This document shows positions 17,280 to 26,447 of a stretch of DNA of 54,718 nucleotides, in pieces. Every line of letters begins with the position of its first letter. The first letter of the stretch is position 1. Under the pieces are notes generated by a model, which had not been told where the DNA came from, ran no database searches, and saw only the letters and a list, made by a program, of their open reading frames with translations. Where the stretch lies: contig JAVKEN010000002.1 in assembly GCA_040221415.1 (NCBI GenBank), forward strand, positions 1-54,718, given 5' to 3'. The DNA is from JAVKEN01 sp040221415 (GTDB lineage: Bacteria; Pseudomonadota; Alphaproteobacteria; Rickettsiales; JABSSG01). Made by a program: the position numbers and the translations under genes.

Positions 17280-17308
17280 TTAAAATGCTTTTGGTAATAT
17301 ATTATAAT
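17280..17308 (+). promoter_or_regulatory. Putative dapB promoter
   Basis: TTAAAA (17280-17285) and a perfect TATAAT (17303-17308) are spaced 17 bp apart, with the expected transcription start near 17315. The dapB ATG at 17330 follows an AAAGGA Shine-Dalgarno. The promoter position excludes the in-frame ATG at 17285 as the start. Confidence 0.5.
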
Positions 17309-17329
17309 AGTAAAAAAAGGATTCAAGCA

Positions 17330-18079
17330 ATGAAAATTGGAATTACAAATGTAAATGGCAGAATGGGAAAAGCACTTATTAATACCGCCAAAGAAGACGA
17401 ATCCATTACAATTTCCGTTGGCTTTTCAAATAAAGAGACTACAAAAACAATCTTTAGGACCACCACCAACATAGAATCTCTTGCTCTGGACTCAGATGTT
17501 ATAATAGACTTCTCTAACCCAAAGCTTCTCTTGCAGCTATTAAAAGAACAGGTATTAATTCAGAAATCTATACCTTTAGTTATTGGAACAACTGGAATCT
17601 CAGAAACAGAACACAGAAAGATTGAGAAATTATCTCAATACATCCCAATAGTACAAGATTACAATATGAGTATTGGAATAAATCTCATTTGCTCAACTCT
17701 TCCATATTTTCTTGAAACACTCAAAGATTTTGATGTCGACATCACAGACAAGCATCACAAATATAAAACTGATTCTCCTTCCGGAACCACAAAAAAGATC
17801 CTTGATATCATTAATTCTTATGGAAAAAATACAATTTATAATGAAACTTTTCCTGACAAGCAAAGGCCTAGAGACTCTGTTGGAATCAACGTCATACGAG
17901 CAGGAAATATATTTGGACAACATGACATATCTTTTGTCTCAAAACATGAAACTATCAACATAAACCATACAGCTCTAGATAGAGAATTATTTGCAGAAGG
18001 GGCAATAAAAGCTGCAAAATGGTTGCGGGACAAGAGTCCAGGACTATATTCAATGAAGGATGTGCTAGGCTTGGGATAA
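17330..18079 (+). CDS. dapB: 4-hydroxy-tetrahydrodipicolinate reductase
   Basis: NAD(P)H-dependent step of the DAP/lysine pathway. The 249 residues start with the nucleotide-binding motif GITNVNGRMG, contain the FSNPKLL and VIGTTGIS blocks, and the catalytic signature DKHHKYKTDSPSGT. Length matches the usual (about 240-270). The ATG at 17330 is supported by the Shine-Dalgarno and the conserved N-terminus; the frame stays open upstream, but that would add about 107 residues running antisense into petA. It overlaps the convergent gshB by 15 bp. Confidence 0.95.
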   Translation: MKIGITNVNGRMGKALINTAKEDESITISVGFSNKETTKTIFRTTTNIESLALDSDVIIDFSNPKLLLQLLKEQVLIQKSIPLVIGTTGISETEHRKIEKLSQYIPIVQDYNMSIGINLICSTLPYFLETLKDFDVDITDKHHKYKTDSPSGTTKKILDIINSYGKNTIYNETFPDKQRPRDSVGINVIRAGNIFGQHDISFVSKHETININHTALDRELFAEGAIKAAKWLRDKSPGLYSMKDVLGLG

Positions 18080-19003
18080 AATTTTATCTACCACCTTATA
18101 CTCGATGCCTTGATCCTGAACTAAATTATTTAACCTATTAATTGCAACTACTCCAGTCGGGCAAGTGACATTGATTTCTGATAAGTACTCATCAATTAAA
18201 TCAAGGCCAGCAAGTAAAATGCCTTCTTTTTTTAAATCTTGTGCGATTGTTGTAGATATTGTTTCCTCTCTATCAGTTAAACTAGTTTTTTCAGCCACCC
18301 CTCCCGCAACTAAATTAGAAATATAGCTATTTTTTGGAGGAACCCTGTTTAGACATCCTAATATTTCTCCATCGAAAATTACGACTCTTTTATCACCCTT
18401 GATAATATTTTCTATATATTTTTGTGCCAAAATTGGAACATCATTAAAATCAGACAATATTTTTTTAAAATATCTTTCTGCTTCTTTTTTATTAGAAGCC
18501 ATAAAGATACCTTTACCTCCAAAACTATGAAGAGGTTTTAATATAATTTTCTTGTGTTTATTTAAAAAAGTAATTATCAAATCAATATTCTGAGAAATGC
18601 ATGTTGGAACTATATACTGCGAGTAGTCTAAAACCGATATTTTCTCTGGAGAATTTCTGATAGACGTTGGATCATTTATAATAAGTATTTTATCAGATAA
18701 CCTGTCTAGTAGATATGTTGAGGTGATATATGATATATCAAACGGTGGTTCATCTCGTAAAAATAGAGCAGAAAAATCTTCTAGATTTACAGTTGTTTTA
18801 TCTTCTGAAAAAAAATATTTCCCGGATAGATGCAGCCTTCTTGCAACAGCTTTAACAAAGCCATCATCGTAAAATAAATTGTTTCTGGTGTAATAAAAAA
18901 CCTCAACTTTTCTATTTAGAAAAGCCAGCATGAGGGCCACTGTTGTATCGGTAGAAAAATTCAGTTTGGAATGATCATCCATCTGAAAGATGATTCTAGT
19001 CAT
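18065..19003 (-). CDS. gshB: Glutathione synthetase
   Basis: Joins gamma-glutamylcysteine and glycine using ATP. The 312 residues show an N-terminal MDDHSKLNFSTDTTVALML (the MDP...KDST-like start of prokaryotic GshB) and an ATP-grasp fold: KPLHSFGGKGIF, QKYIENIIKGDKRVVIFDGE, and LDLIDEYLSEINVTCPTG with metal/ATP ligands. Length is normal. Its neighbour upstream is the BON lipoprotein gene (6 bp gap). The gshA-type partner is not in this window. Confidence 0.93.
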   Translation of the reverse strand: MTRIIFQMDDHSKLNFSTDTTVALMLAFLNRKVEVFYYTRNNLFYDDGFVKAVARRLHLSGKYFFSEDKTTVNLEDFSALFLRDEPPFDISYITSTYLLDRLSDKILIINDPTSIRNSPEKISVLDYSQYIVPTCISQNIDLIITFLNKHKKIILKPLHSFGGKGIFMASNKKEAERYFKKILSDFNDVPILAQKYIENIIKGDKRVVIFDGEILGCLNRVPPKNSYISNLVAGGVAEKTSLTDREETISTTIAQDLKKEGILLAGLDLIDEYLSEINVTCPTGVVAINRLNNLVQDQGIEYKVVDKILSQA

Positions 19004-19009
19004 AATTCA

Positions 19010-19789
19010 CTAGAATGAGTCAAAATCTTCTTCAGAAAAAATATCTTCTGAAGGCTTACTATCAATCTTCTTTTTTGCCTCAAGCTTATTACTAGTTTTT
19101 TTTGCTTCTTCAGAGTCGTTATTTTCAGTAATATCTTCTTTAGTAAACTCATCGACAGCATTAGACGAAACTTGAGATTCATTATTGACCTCATCAAGAT
19201 CCTTTTTAACTCTAACATAGGATATCACCTCTTTGACACCTCCTATGTGTGAGGCTGCATCAGTAACGATCGTAAGCTCCTCTTGAGATCTAGCTATTCC
19301 TATTAAATAAACAATTCCATCAATAGTAATCACATTATAATTAATAGATTTGACCTCTTTGTTAAAGAGTAACTTGCTCTTTAAACGCGTAGTAACCCAT
19401 GTATCTTGAGCATACTGCTTCAAACCACCCTTGGACTCGCCTTCAACTTTCAATTCATTAATAACTTCCTTAACGCCATTCTGCTCCCAACATATACGGA
19501 TTATTTTTACTATATCCTCTCTTGACTTCACCGTGCCTGTTAGAAGAACCCTACCTTCACTTACCTTGACATTGACATCTCCAATTATACTATCAATATT
19601 ATTCCGCATTAAAGCAGCTCTAATTTTTGTCCACACAGTTTGGTCATTGATTTCTTCGCCTAAGGTCTTATCTTGATAAACTGACTTCCCCACTCCAGCA
19701 AAACCTCCTCCTATCACAGCCGGAACACATCCAAAAAGGAGAGAATTCAGCAAAACAGTTAGAATAATTAGAGATGTATTTTTATTCAT
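19010..19789 (-). CDS. BON-domain outer-membrane-type lipoprotein
   Basis: The 259 residues have a lipoprotein signal (LLFGC, Cys21; Phe at -2 is atypical), then two BON domains (about 53-115 and 128-196) and a highly charged Lys/Glu/Ser tail. BON proteins (OsmY, DolP/YraP) bind phospholipid and support outer-membrane integrity. The gene overlaps the end of valS by 8 bp and lies just before gshB, an arrangement I have seen for alphaproteobacterial BON proteins. The tail matches nothing I know. Confidence 0.85.
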   Translation of the reverse strand: MNKNTSLIILTVLLNSLLFGCVPAVIGGGFAGVGKSVYQDKTLGEEINDQTVWTKIRAALMRNNIDSIIGDVNVKVSEGRVLLTGTVKSREDIVKIIRICWEQNGVKEVINELKVEGESKGGLKQYAQDTWVTTRLKSKLLFNKEVKSINYNVITIDGIVYLIGIARSQEELTIVTDAASHIGGVKEVISYVRVKKDLDEVNNESQVSSNAVDEFTKEDITENNDSEEAKKTSNKLEAKKKIDSKPSEDIFSEEDFDSF

Positions 19790-22325
19790 GATTAAAATTT
19801 ATTATCAGCTCAATATCATTATTCTTGTATCTTTCTTCACCTTTTGCAAGGGCAATGTTATCAGACAGTCTATTAAAAGAAATTTGCTCACTATTTGTAA
19901 CATTCTTAAGGTCTTGTACTATCATATCTTTATGATGCATGTTTTGCTCTTGACGAACAAACACCTGCATATCCTTTATACTACTCTTCATTGATAAATT
20001 CTTTTCTGCTTTAACTTTTCTAACCATATCCAATATCTCTATAAAGAATAAGCCAGCCTCTGAAACATTTTGTGCATCAAAGCTATTTTCTATTTGTCTA
20101 GGCCAACATCCTCTTGAATGTATACTTTTGCCTTCTTCTGGAAAAACTATAGAAAAAAGCTCCTCAGTAATAAAAGGCATGACTGGAGCAAATAATTTCA
20201 GAATATTCTTAGTGACAATATACAATGCAGTCTGAGCACTAAGTTGCCCTTTAGGATTCTGATCATCTGAATTATATGCCCTCACCTTAACAATTTCCAA
20301 ATAATTATCACAGAAGTCTTTCCAAAAAAATTCCTCTATTGCGCTTCTTGCATCTGAATAATTATGTTTCTTAAAACTATTTGTAGCCTCAGCAACAACT
20401 TGATTAGTTCTAAGAATAATCCACTGATCAATTACCTCGGAACAATTATTGATATCTATTGCATCCAAAGAAATTTCCTTAATTTGAGATGCAGAAAATT
20501 TTGTTGCATTCCAAATTTTATTTAGCAGCCTTTTACCGACATCCAACATTTTTTCAGAATAGATAATATCCGCACCCAATTTTGAGGTCGCACTCCAGTA
20601 TCTAACTGCATCAGCTCCCTTTGTTTCAATAAGAGCTTTTGGAGTAACAACATTACCTTTCGACTTGGACATTTTTGTTTTGTCTTCTGCAAGACACCAA
20701 CCACTGATAAGTAAGGATTTCCAAGGCGATTGATTTGAGTGCATTAAAGACTTTACTATAGTATAAAAACTCCACGTTCTTATAATCTCATGAGCCTGAG
20801 GTCTGATGTCAGCTGGAAACAATTTTTTATGCCTACTTGCATTTATGGAGAGCTCTTCATTTAATGCATGACTGTTAATTTGGGGACTAAGACTGCTCGT
20901 AGCCCAAGTATCAAGAACATCTAATTCCGGCTGTACTTCGTCTCTTTTATAACCTATGGGTAAGTCTGTGACAGGATCAACGGGTAATTGCTCTTTTTCT
21001 GGAATAAGAATTCTTCCTTCCTCACCCTTTCTTTTTGAATACCATATGGGAATAGGAATACCAAAATATCTTTGTCGACTTATGCACCAATCCCAATTAA
21101 GACCATCTACCCAATTTTCAAGCCTGGTTAACATATACTTGGGCAACCACTCACACTCTCGAGCCTTTTGTTTTATTTCTTCTTTTTTATCTAGTATTTT
21201 AACTAACCACTGTGGAACAACTTGAATTTCAATTGCTGCACCAGATCTTTCAGCTGACTTTACTTTTTTAATGACCTCTTTTTTTCCTACAAGCAGTTTT
21301 TGCTGCTCCAAAATACCAGCTATAATATCGCGTGCAACTTCACATTTGTTACCCTCAAGTTCGTCTAGTATTGTTCTTTTATCTCTATCGATCTCGAATC
21401 CTAAATCTACGTCAGATGTTCTAATCTTACCGTAACGATCAATTATTGACTTAAGTTTCAAAGAGTACTTTTTCCACCATTGAATATCTTGCGTGTCGCC
21501 AAAAGTGCAACACATCACTAAACCAGATCCTTTGTCAATATCAACTTCTTGGTCGGCAATAACAGGAATTTCACAGTTAAACAATGGAGTGTTCAGAGTT
21601 TCATTTTTTAGCGACTTGTATCTCTTATCGGAGGGGTGATATAAAACAGCAACACATGCAGGCAAAAGTTCTGGTCTGGTCGTAGAAATGACAAACTCTT
21701 TCTTCAGCTTCTTTGAAGTAAACTTGATATCGTACATAAAGCCCTTAACTTCTTTATCCTCAATATCTGCCTGAGCAAGAGCAGTGCAATCTTTAGGGTC
21801 CCATAAATTTGGTTCTAGCGCCCTATAAACCTCACCTTTCTTATATAGATCCAAAAATGACATTTGAGAAATCTTACGAGAGTGATCACTTATGGTCTGA
21901 TATTTTTGAGTCCAATCAACACTCAATGCAACACTGTTAAATAAATTATAAAATTCCTTCTCAGCGTCGTGAATTACTTCAAAACATAACTCTCTAAACC
22001 TCTCTCTTCCTACATCCACAGGCCTAGTTTTTTTGACTTTTTCTACAAGCCTCTCAGTTGGGAGACCGTTGTCATCAAAGCCCATTGGATAAAAAACATT
22101 TTTACCGCTCATCCTTTGGTAGCGAGCAACTATATCCGTCTGAGTGTATGAATATATATGGCCCATATGTAGTAGCCCCGATACCGTAGGAGGAGGCGTA
22201 TCAATAACAAAATTACTCTCTCTGCCTTCCTCATCATTCCACCTATTAACATCAGAGTCAGACCAAATTTCTTGCCATTTTTTTTCAATATCTCGATGTT
22301 TATATTGACCAGGAATCTTATTCAT
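19782..22325 (-). CDS. valS: Valyl-tRNA synthetase, archaeal/rickettsial type
   Basis: Charges tRNA-Val. The 847 residues contain the class I motifs HMGH at 53-56 and KMSKSKGN near 560, a CP1 editing domain (STTRPELLPACVAV), and a C-terminal anticodon-binding region. The N-terminal block PPPTVSGLLHMGH with FYPMGFDDNGLPTERLVEK, and the 847-residue length, resemble the archaeal-type ValS that is known in Rickettsia rather than the standard bacterial form. It overlaps the BON gene by 8 bp and diverges from ubiA. Confidence 0.93.
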   Translation of the reverse strand: MNKIPGQYKHRDIEKKWQEIWSDSDVNRWNDEEGRESNFVIDTPPPTVSGLLHMGHIYSYTQTDIVARYQRMSGKNVFYPMGFDDNGLPTERLVEKVKKTRPVDVGRERFRELCFEVIHDAEKEFYNLFNSVALSVDWTQKYQTISDHSRKISQMSFLDLYKKGEVYRALEPNLWDPKDCTALAQADIEDKEVKGFMYDIKFTSKKLKKEFVISTTRPELLPACVAVLYHPSDKRYKSLKNETLNTPLFNCEIPVIADQEVDIDKGSGLVMCCTFGDTQDIQWWKKYSLKLKSIIDRYGKIRTSDVDLGFEIDRDKRTILDELEGNKCEVARDIIAGILEQQKLLVGKKEVIKKVKSAERSGAAIEIQVVPQWLVKILDKKEEIKQKARECEWLPKYMLTRLENWVDGLNWDWCISRQRYFGIPIPIWYSKRKGEEGRILIPEKEQLPVDPVTDLPIGYKRDEVQPELDVLDTWATSSLSPQINSHALNEELSINASRHKKLFPADIRPQAHEIIRTWSFYTIVKSLMHSNQSPWKSLLISGWCLAEDKTKMSKSKGNVVTPKALIETKGADAVRYWSATSKLGADIIYSEKMLDVGKRLLNKIWNATKFSASQIKEISLDAIDINNCSEVIDQWIILRTNQVVAEATNSFKKHNYSDARSAIEEFFWKDFCDNYLEIVKVRAYNSDDQNPKGQLSAQTALYIVTKNILKLFAPVMPFITEELFSIVFPEEGKSIHSRGCWPRQIENSFDAQNVSEAGLFFIEILDMVRKVKAEKNLSMKSSIKDMQVFVRQEQNMHHKDMIVQDLKNVTNSEQISFNRLSDNIALAKGEERYKNNDIELIINFNHE

Positions 22326-22375
22326 ATAAAATTTTTGCTTATAGAGACTATGTTGTTAATGAATTTTGTTTTAAA

Positions 22376-23230
22376 ATGCAATTATTAAATAAAATTAAAC
22401 TATATACTGATTTGGTTAGAATAACAAAGCCTGCTGGCTTTATATTACTATTCTGGCCTTGCGCATGGGGCCTCGCTCTAGGAGAAAATGATATTGATTG
22501 GTTCAAAATGTTGCTATTTTTTACAGGAAGCATTGTTATGCGATCTGCAGGCTGCATAATTAATGATTTAGCAGACAAACAAATCGATAAAGAAGTCAAA
22601 AGAACTAGAAATAGACCACTCGCCTCTGGAAGAATTTTGGTATGCGAAGCTATAATTCTTCTGTCAAGTTTACTATGTGTAGGTGTATTTATTTTGATGC
22701 AATTGAACGTGCTAGCAATAAAGTTAGCATTGGCAATAATGGTTCTTGTAATACTTTATCCATTTGCAAAAAGATTTACTTACTTTCCTCAAATAATCCT
22801 TGGGTTATCTTTTAATTCAGGAGTATTCATTGCATATGCATCGGTTAACAATGGATTAGCCGCTGCCGCTATTTTGCTATACTTATCTGGAGTTTTCTGG
22901 ACCATAGGATACGACACAATATATGGCTTCCAGGATATCTCAGATGACAAAAAAATTGGGGTCAAATCTACTTCTGTCTTATTCGAAAATAAACCAAGGC
23001 TGTTTGTCATGAGCGCATACAGTATCTCTTTTGCCTTTCTTTTATTAAGCCTATACAGCGAGACAGAGAACTTTACTACTATCAGTCTAATTTTTACCAT
23101 TATTACTTTTGCTCATTTCTTTTGGCAATCTAACGCTTTAAAAGATAAAAAATTTAACAAGTGCGCCTCTTTGTTTAAGTCAAACATGTTGGTGGGGGGA
23201 TTAATATTTTTAGCAATAGCTTTAAACTAA
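22376..23230 (+). CDS. ubiA: 4-hydroxybenzoate polyprenyltransferase
   Basis: Attaches the isoprenoid tail to 4-hydroxybenzoate in ubiquinone synthesis, within the inner membrane. The 284 residues have about eight membrane helices and both Asp-rich motifs: NDLADKQIDKEVKRTRNRPL (Asp64, Asp67, Asp71) and YDTIYGFQDISDDKKIGVKST. Length is normal. It diverges from valS with a 50 bp gap and is followed after 61 bp by ndk. Confidence 0.95.
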   Translation: MQLLNKIKLYTDLVRITKPAGFILLFWPCAWGLALGENDIDWFKMLLFFTGSIVMRSAGCIINDLADKQIDKEVKRTRNRPLASGRILVCEAIILLSSLLCVGVFILMQLNVLAIKLALAIMVLVILYPFAKRFTYFPQIILGLSFNSGVFIAYASVNNGLAAAAILLYLSGVFWTIGYDTIYGFQDISDDKKIGVKSTSVLFENKPRLFVMSAYSISFAFLLLSLYSETENFTTISLIFTIITFAHFFWQSNALKDKKFNKCASLFKSNMLVGGLIFLAIALN

Positions 23231-23291
23231 TAATTAATAACTTGACTAATAAAATAATTTTTATAATTTATCATGATTGATTGGAAGCGTT

Positions 23292-23810
23292 ATGAATTTA
23301 TTAAAAGATATATTTAAAAAGAAAATTCATTTAGCTACCTTAGCAGTTATTTTTTTAATAATTTTTTTAGTACATAGTATAATTACAATGCAAGAATATA
23401 CCTTCTCTATTATCAAGCCAGATGCGATGAGCAGAGGCATTACAAAAGAAATCAATAAACATTTTACAGATAAAAGTCTTGAAGTAGTTGCACAAAAAGT
23501 AACAACTATGACTAAAGAACAAGCTAAAGAGTTTTATATAGAACACAAAGAACGCCCTTTTTATGATTCTTTGGTAGAATATATGACATCAGGACCTATT
23601 ACTGTTCAGGTTCTAAAAGGAAAAGATGCCATAAAATTAAATCGTGAAATTATGGGAGCTACAAACCCTCAAGATGCGGCTCCTGGAACAATAAGAGCAA
23701 AATACGCTGAGTCTTTAGACAGAAATTCTGTCCATGGATCTGACAGTCCAGAAGCAGCTAAAAGAGAAATCAGCATGTTTTTTGATTACGAAGAAGTAAC
23801 AAAGAAATAA
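23292..23810 (+). CDS. ndk: Nucleoside diphosphate kinase with a possible N-terminal membrane anchor
   Basis: Balances NTP/dNTP pools by phosphate transfer through a catalytic histidine (NSVHGSDS; His116 counted from the canonical Met). The canonical 140-residue enzyme would begin at the ATG at 23388 (MQEYTFSIIKPDAM), but that codon has no visible Shine-Dalgarno. The frame is open upstream to an ATG at 23292 preceded by GGAAG 4 bp away. This adds 32 residues: a Lys-rich start (KDIFKKKIH) and a strongly hydrophobic stretch (about 14-30) with the look of a signal anchor. I list the longer form; the shorter one is the conservative alternative. tRNA-Thr begins 5 bp after the stop. Confidence 0.85.
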   Translation: MNLLKDIFKKKIHLATLAVIFLIIFLVHSIITMQEYTFSIIKPDAMSRGITKEINKHFTDKSLEVVAQKVTTMTKEQAKEFYIEHKERPFYDSLVEYMTSGPITVQVLKGKDAIKLNREIMGATNPQDAAPGTIRAKYAESLDRNSVHGSDSPEAAKREISMFFDYEEVTKK

Positions 23811-23815
23811 TTTTA

Positions 23816-23890
23816 GCCGGATTAGCTCAGTGGTAGAGCAACCGCCTTGTAAGCGGTAGGTCGTCTGTTCGAATCAGACATCCGGCACCA
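23816..23890 (+). tRNA. tRNA-Thr (anticodon TGT)
   Basis: A complete 75 nt cloverleaf: 7-bp acceptor stem GCCGGAT/ATCCGGC, D arm GCTC...GAGC, anticodon stem ACCGC/GCGGT with loop CTTGTAA (anticodon TGT at 23848-23850, reading ACA/ACN codons), T arm GTCTG-TTCGAAT-CAGAC, and an encoded CCA at 23888-23890. It lies between ndk (same strand) and the stop of convergent recN, one base away, and is probably made as a ndk-tRNA read-through transcript. Confidence 0.98.
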
Positions 23891-23891
23891 T

Positions 23892-25556
23892 TTACCCACT
23901 TAGGTATTCCTTAGCTAGTGAGCGAGCTCTCTCTGTAGTGTTCCTTCCAGATAGCAACTTGGCTACCTCTTCCTCTCTTTGCAGACTGTTTAACATTATA
24001 ACCTCAGACCTAGTGATATCATCATCACTGCTCTTACAAACTTTTATGTAATTATCTCCTACTGAAGCAACCTGAGGAGAATGTGTAATAATTAAGACCT
24101 GATTATTCTTACTCAAACTTTTCACCTGGTCAGCTATTGCAAAAGCAATAGCGCCATTTACCCCGGTGTCAATCTCGTCAAAAATCAAAGTTTTAACTGA
24201 CAGTTGACTACTCATAGCCGATTTCAAAGCTAACAAGAATCTTGACAGCTCTCCTCCCGAAGCCACTTTATCAATCGATTGAAGATCTGTCCCCGGGTTC
24301 ATAGATCCAATAAAGTCTATCTCTTCAGATCCTTTGACTGTAATTCTTTCGCTACAATGATCCACTTTTACAACAAACCTAGCTTTTTCCATACCTAATT
24401 TTTTCAAACATTGAATCACCCCATTCTGTAATGATTCGCTTCCAGTTCTTCTTTTTGTGTACAACTTGTTTGAAATAATTTTATATTCTTTCTCAAGATA
24501 CAACTTTTCTTTTTTATAGTTCTCTAGGCTCTGATCCTCCTCCTTCAGCGTCTGCAACTCATCTTGAAAAGAACTTAATTTAGCAGGCAACTCATCTGGT
24601 AAACAACAATGCTTCCTTGCAAGGTCTCTTATGGTAAACAGCCTCTCCTGGCTTCTATCAGCATCAAACTCTGCCACTTCTTGAGTAGATTGACTCACAA
24701 AATCTTCAAACAAGTCAATAAGATTACTCGCTGTTTCGAGATTTGACATTTGCTCTTCTAGAAGTTCTTTGTCGCGGAATAAATTCATGTTTCTATAACA
24801 CTCTTTTATTATACTTCTAATGCTCAACGATAGGGCCCCATCACCCTTGGACAACAATTCAGAGCAAAATCTTAAAACCTCAGACATCTTTTCATAATTC
24901 ATTACATCTCTTCTTATTTGCTCTAACTGTTCTTCTTCTCCCATTTGAGGATTTACCCCTTCAAGCTCTGTGATATTGTGCTCTAAATATTCGATGTTTT
25001 TGAACCTTTCTTTTTCATCAAGAGATATTTGTCTAATTTTTTTTAGCAAACTATTGTACCTTTCATAGATCATTTTAATGTCTTTGAGTTCTATTTCAGA
25101 TCCAGAATATTTGTCTATAATATCGATGTAGTTTTTTTTACTTAAATAAGTAAATTGGTCACCTTGTAGATTAAAATCTAGTAACGATAATGAGACTTGT
25201 TTTAAGAAATTTACGGATACACTTTGATCATTAATATAAGTTCTACTTCCGCCTAATTTCCGAAAAACTCTTCTAATAATTAAGATGTTATCATGATTGA
25301 TCATCATGTCTTTCATTAAAGTATTAACCGAGTCATTATCAGTGATATCAAATTCGAGAGAAACAGAACAAGAATCGCTGTCTTTTCCTACCAACTGATT
25401 ATTAAACGGACTTATACCCAACGCAATTTTTATGCACTCGAGCAGAAAAGATTTACCCGCTCCTGTATCACCCAAAATTACTGTAAGGTTGGCAGAAAAA
25501 TCTATATCTACATCATTAAAAAGAAAGAAATTCTTTGCAGATAAGTGTGTAAGCAT
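23892..25556 (-). CDS. recN: DNA repair protein RecN
   Basis: An SMC-like ATPase of double-strand-break repair. The 554 residues show an N-terminal ATPase half (ILGDTGAGKSFLLECI Walker A), a long coiled-coil middle, and a C-terminal half with ASGGELSRFLLALKSA signature and the Walker B IFDEIDTGVNG followed by ITHSPQVAS. Length is normal. It follows bamD by 6 bp, as in many alphaproteobacteria. Confidence 0.95.
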   Translation of the reverse strand: MLTHLSAKNFFLFNDVDIDFSANLTVILGDTGAGKSFLLECIKIALGISPFNNQLVGKDSDSCSVSLEFDITDNDSVNTLMKDMMINHDNILIIRRVFRKLGGSRTYINDQSVSVNFLKQVSLSLLDFNLQGDQFTYLSKKNYIDIIDKYSGSEIELKDIKMIYERYNSLLKKIRQISLDEKERFKNIEYLEHNITELEGVNPQMGEEEQLEQIRRDVMNYEKMSEVLRFCSELLSKGDGALSLSIRSIIKECYRNMNLFRDKELLEEQMSNLETASNLIDLFEDFVSQSTQEVAEFDADRSQERLFTIRDLARKHCCLPDELPAKLSSFQDELQTLKEEDQSLENYKKEKLYLEKEYKIISNKLYTKRRTGSESLQNGVIQCLKKLGMEKARFVVKVDHCSERITVKGSEEIDFIGSMNPGTDLQSIDKVASGGELSRFLLALKSAMSSQLSVKTLIFDEIDTGVNGAIAFAIADQVKSLSKNNQVLIITHSPQVASVGDNYIKVCKSSDDDITRSEVIMLNSLQREEEVAKLLSGRNTTERARSLAKEYLSG

Positions 25557-25562
25557 GAAACT

Positions 25563-26315
25563 CTACTTTTTAAGTAGATTATAACTCTTTTTATACCATT
25601 TGCTAGAGGGATAATTGTAACCCAAAACCGATGCGTTTCTCTTAGCCTCCTTTTTCATATCCAAAAACACATATGACTCTGAGACTCTATAAAGAGCTTC
25701 TTGAACATGACTTGTCTTATCGTACTTATCTATAACGTTTTTAAATCTTTTGATAGCTGAAAGTAGCTTGCCATTATTTTGGTAATATCTGCCAACCACC
25801 ATTTCATGCGCTGCCAAATGGTCATTCACAAGATCAAGCTTCACTTTTGCATCTTTTGCATACTTACTTTTAGGAAATCTTTTAATAAGATCCAATAAAG
25901 ACTTTTTTGCTTTTCTAGTAAACTCCTGGTCTCTATACGGCACGTCTATCTGCTCATAATTTGACAAGGCCTTTAAATACATAATATAAGGTATATCATC
26001 GCTGGCCGGATGCATCTTTATATATTCATCAGCCCCCATAAATACGTTTTCATATTCAGCCATCAGATAATTAACATATATTTCCATAACTTCTGATTTA
26101 TTAGCTAATTTATGATACGGATACTCATACGCCACCCTGCCAAAATACTCTGAAGCCTTCTTGAGTTCTTGTTTTTTTAAATAAACAACACCACTATTAT
26201 ATAGATCCTCCGCTTTGATGGTTGGATCCACCTCTATAACATCCTTCTTGCTTGACTGACAAGAAGACATCAAAAATAGACAAAAAATAATACTTAAAAA
26301 AAACTTAAACTTCAT
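25563..26315 (-). CDS. bamD: Outer-membrane assembly lipoprotein BamD
   Basis: Essential TPR lipoprotein of the BAM complex that inserts beta-barrel proteins. The 250 residues have a lipoprotein signal (FLMSSC, Cys19) and TPR-like repeats: AEDLYNSGVVYLKKQELKKA, YFGRVAYEYPYH, KSLLDLIKRFPKSKY, KLDLVNDHLAAHEMVVGRYY. The ATG at 26315 begins the signal peptide; the frame is open 13 codons further but that start would spoil the signal. The bamD-recN order is typical of alphaproteobacteria. Confidence 0.93.
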   Translation of the reverse strand: MKFKFFLSIIFCLFLMSSCQSSKKDVIEVDPTIKAEDLYNSGVVYLKKQELKKASEYFGRVAYEYPYHKLANKSEVMEIYVNYLMAEYENVFMGADEYIKMHPASDDIPYIMYLKALSNYEQIDVPYRDQEFTRKAKKSLLDLIKRFPKSKYAKDAKVKLDLVNDHLAAHEMVVGRYYQNNGKLLSAIKRFKNVIDKYDKTSHVQEALYRVSESYVFLDMKKEAKRNASVLGYNYPSSKWYKKSYNLLKK

Positions 26316-26447
26316 AATACCATTAATCAATATCTGGAGTATATAATTTGCCAATTAAATATCAATAAATATGTTGGTTTACTGACTATAGATAGTAAAA
26401 TTTTACAAAATCACAAAACTTTCGTACCATGAAATCAAAAAAAATCT

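Noticed and set aside
17009..17329. In-frame extension of dapB upstream to 17009
   Set aside because: It runs antisense to petA; the promoter-like pair at 17280-17308 and the Shine-Dalgarno before 17330 fix the start.
23242..23267. TTGACT ... TATAAT upstream of ndk as a promoter
   Set aside because: The elements are well matched but separated by only 14 bp, too short for a normal sigma-70 promoter.
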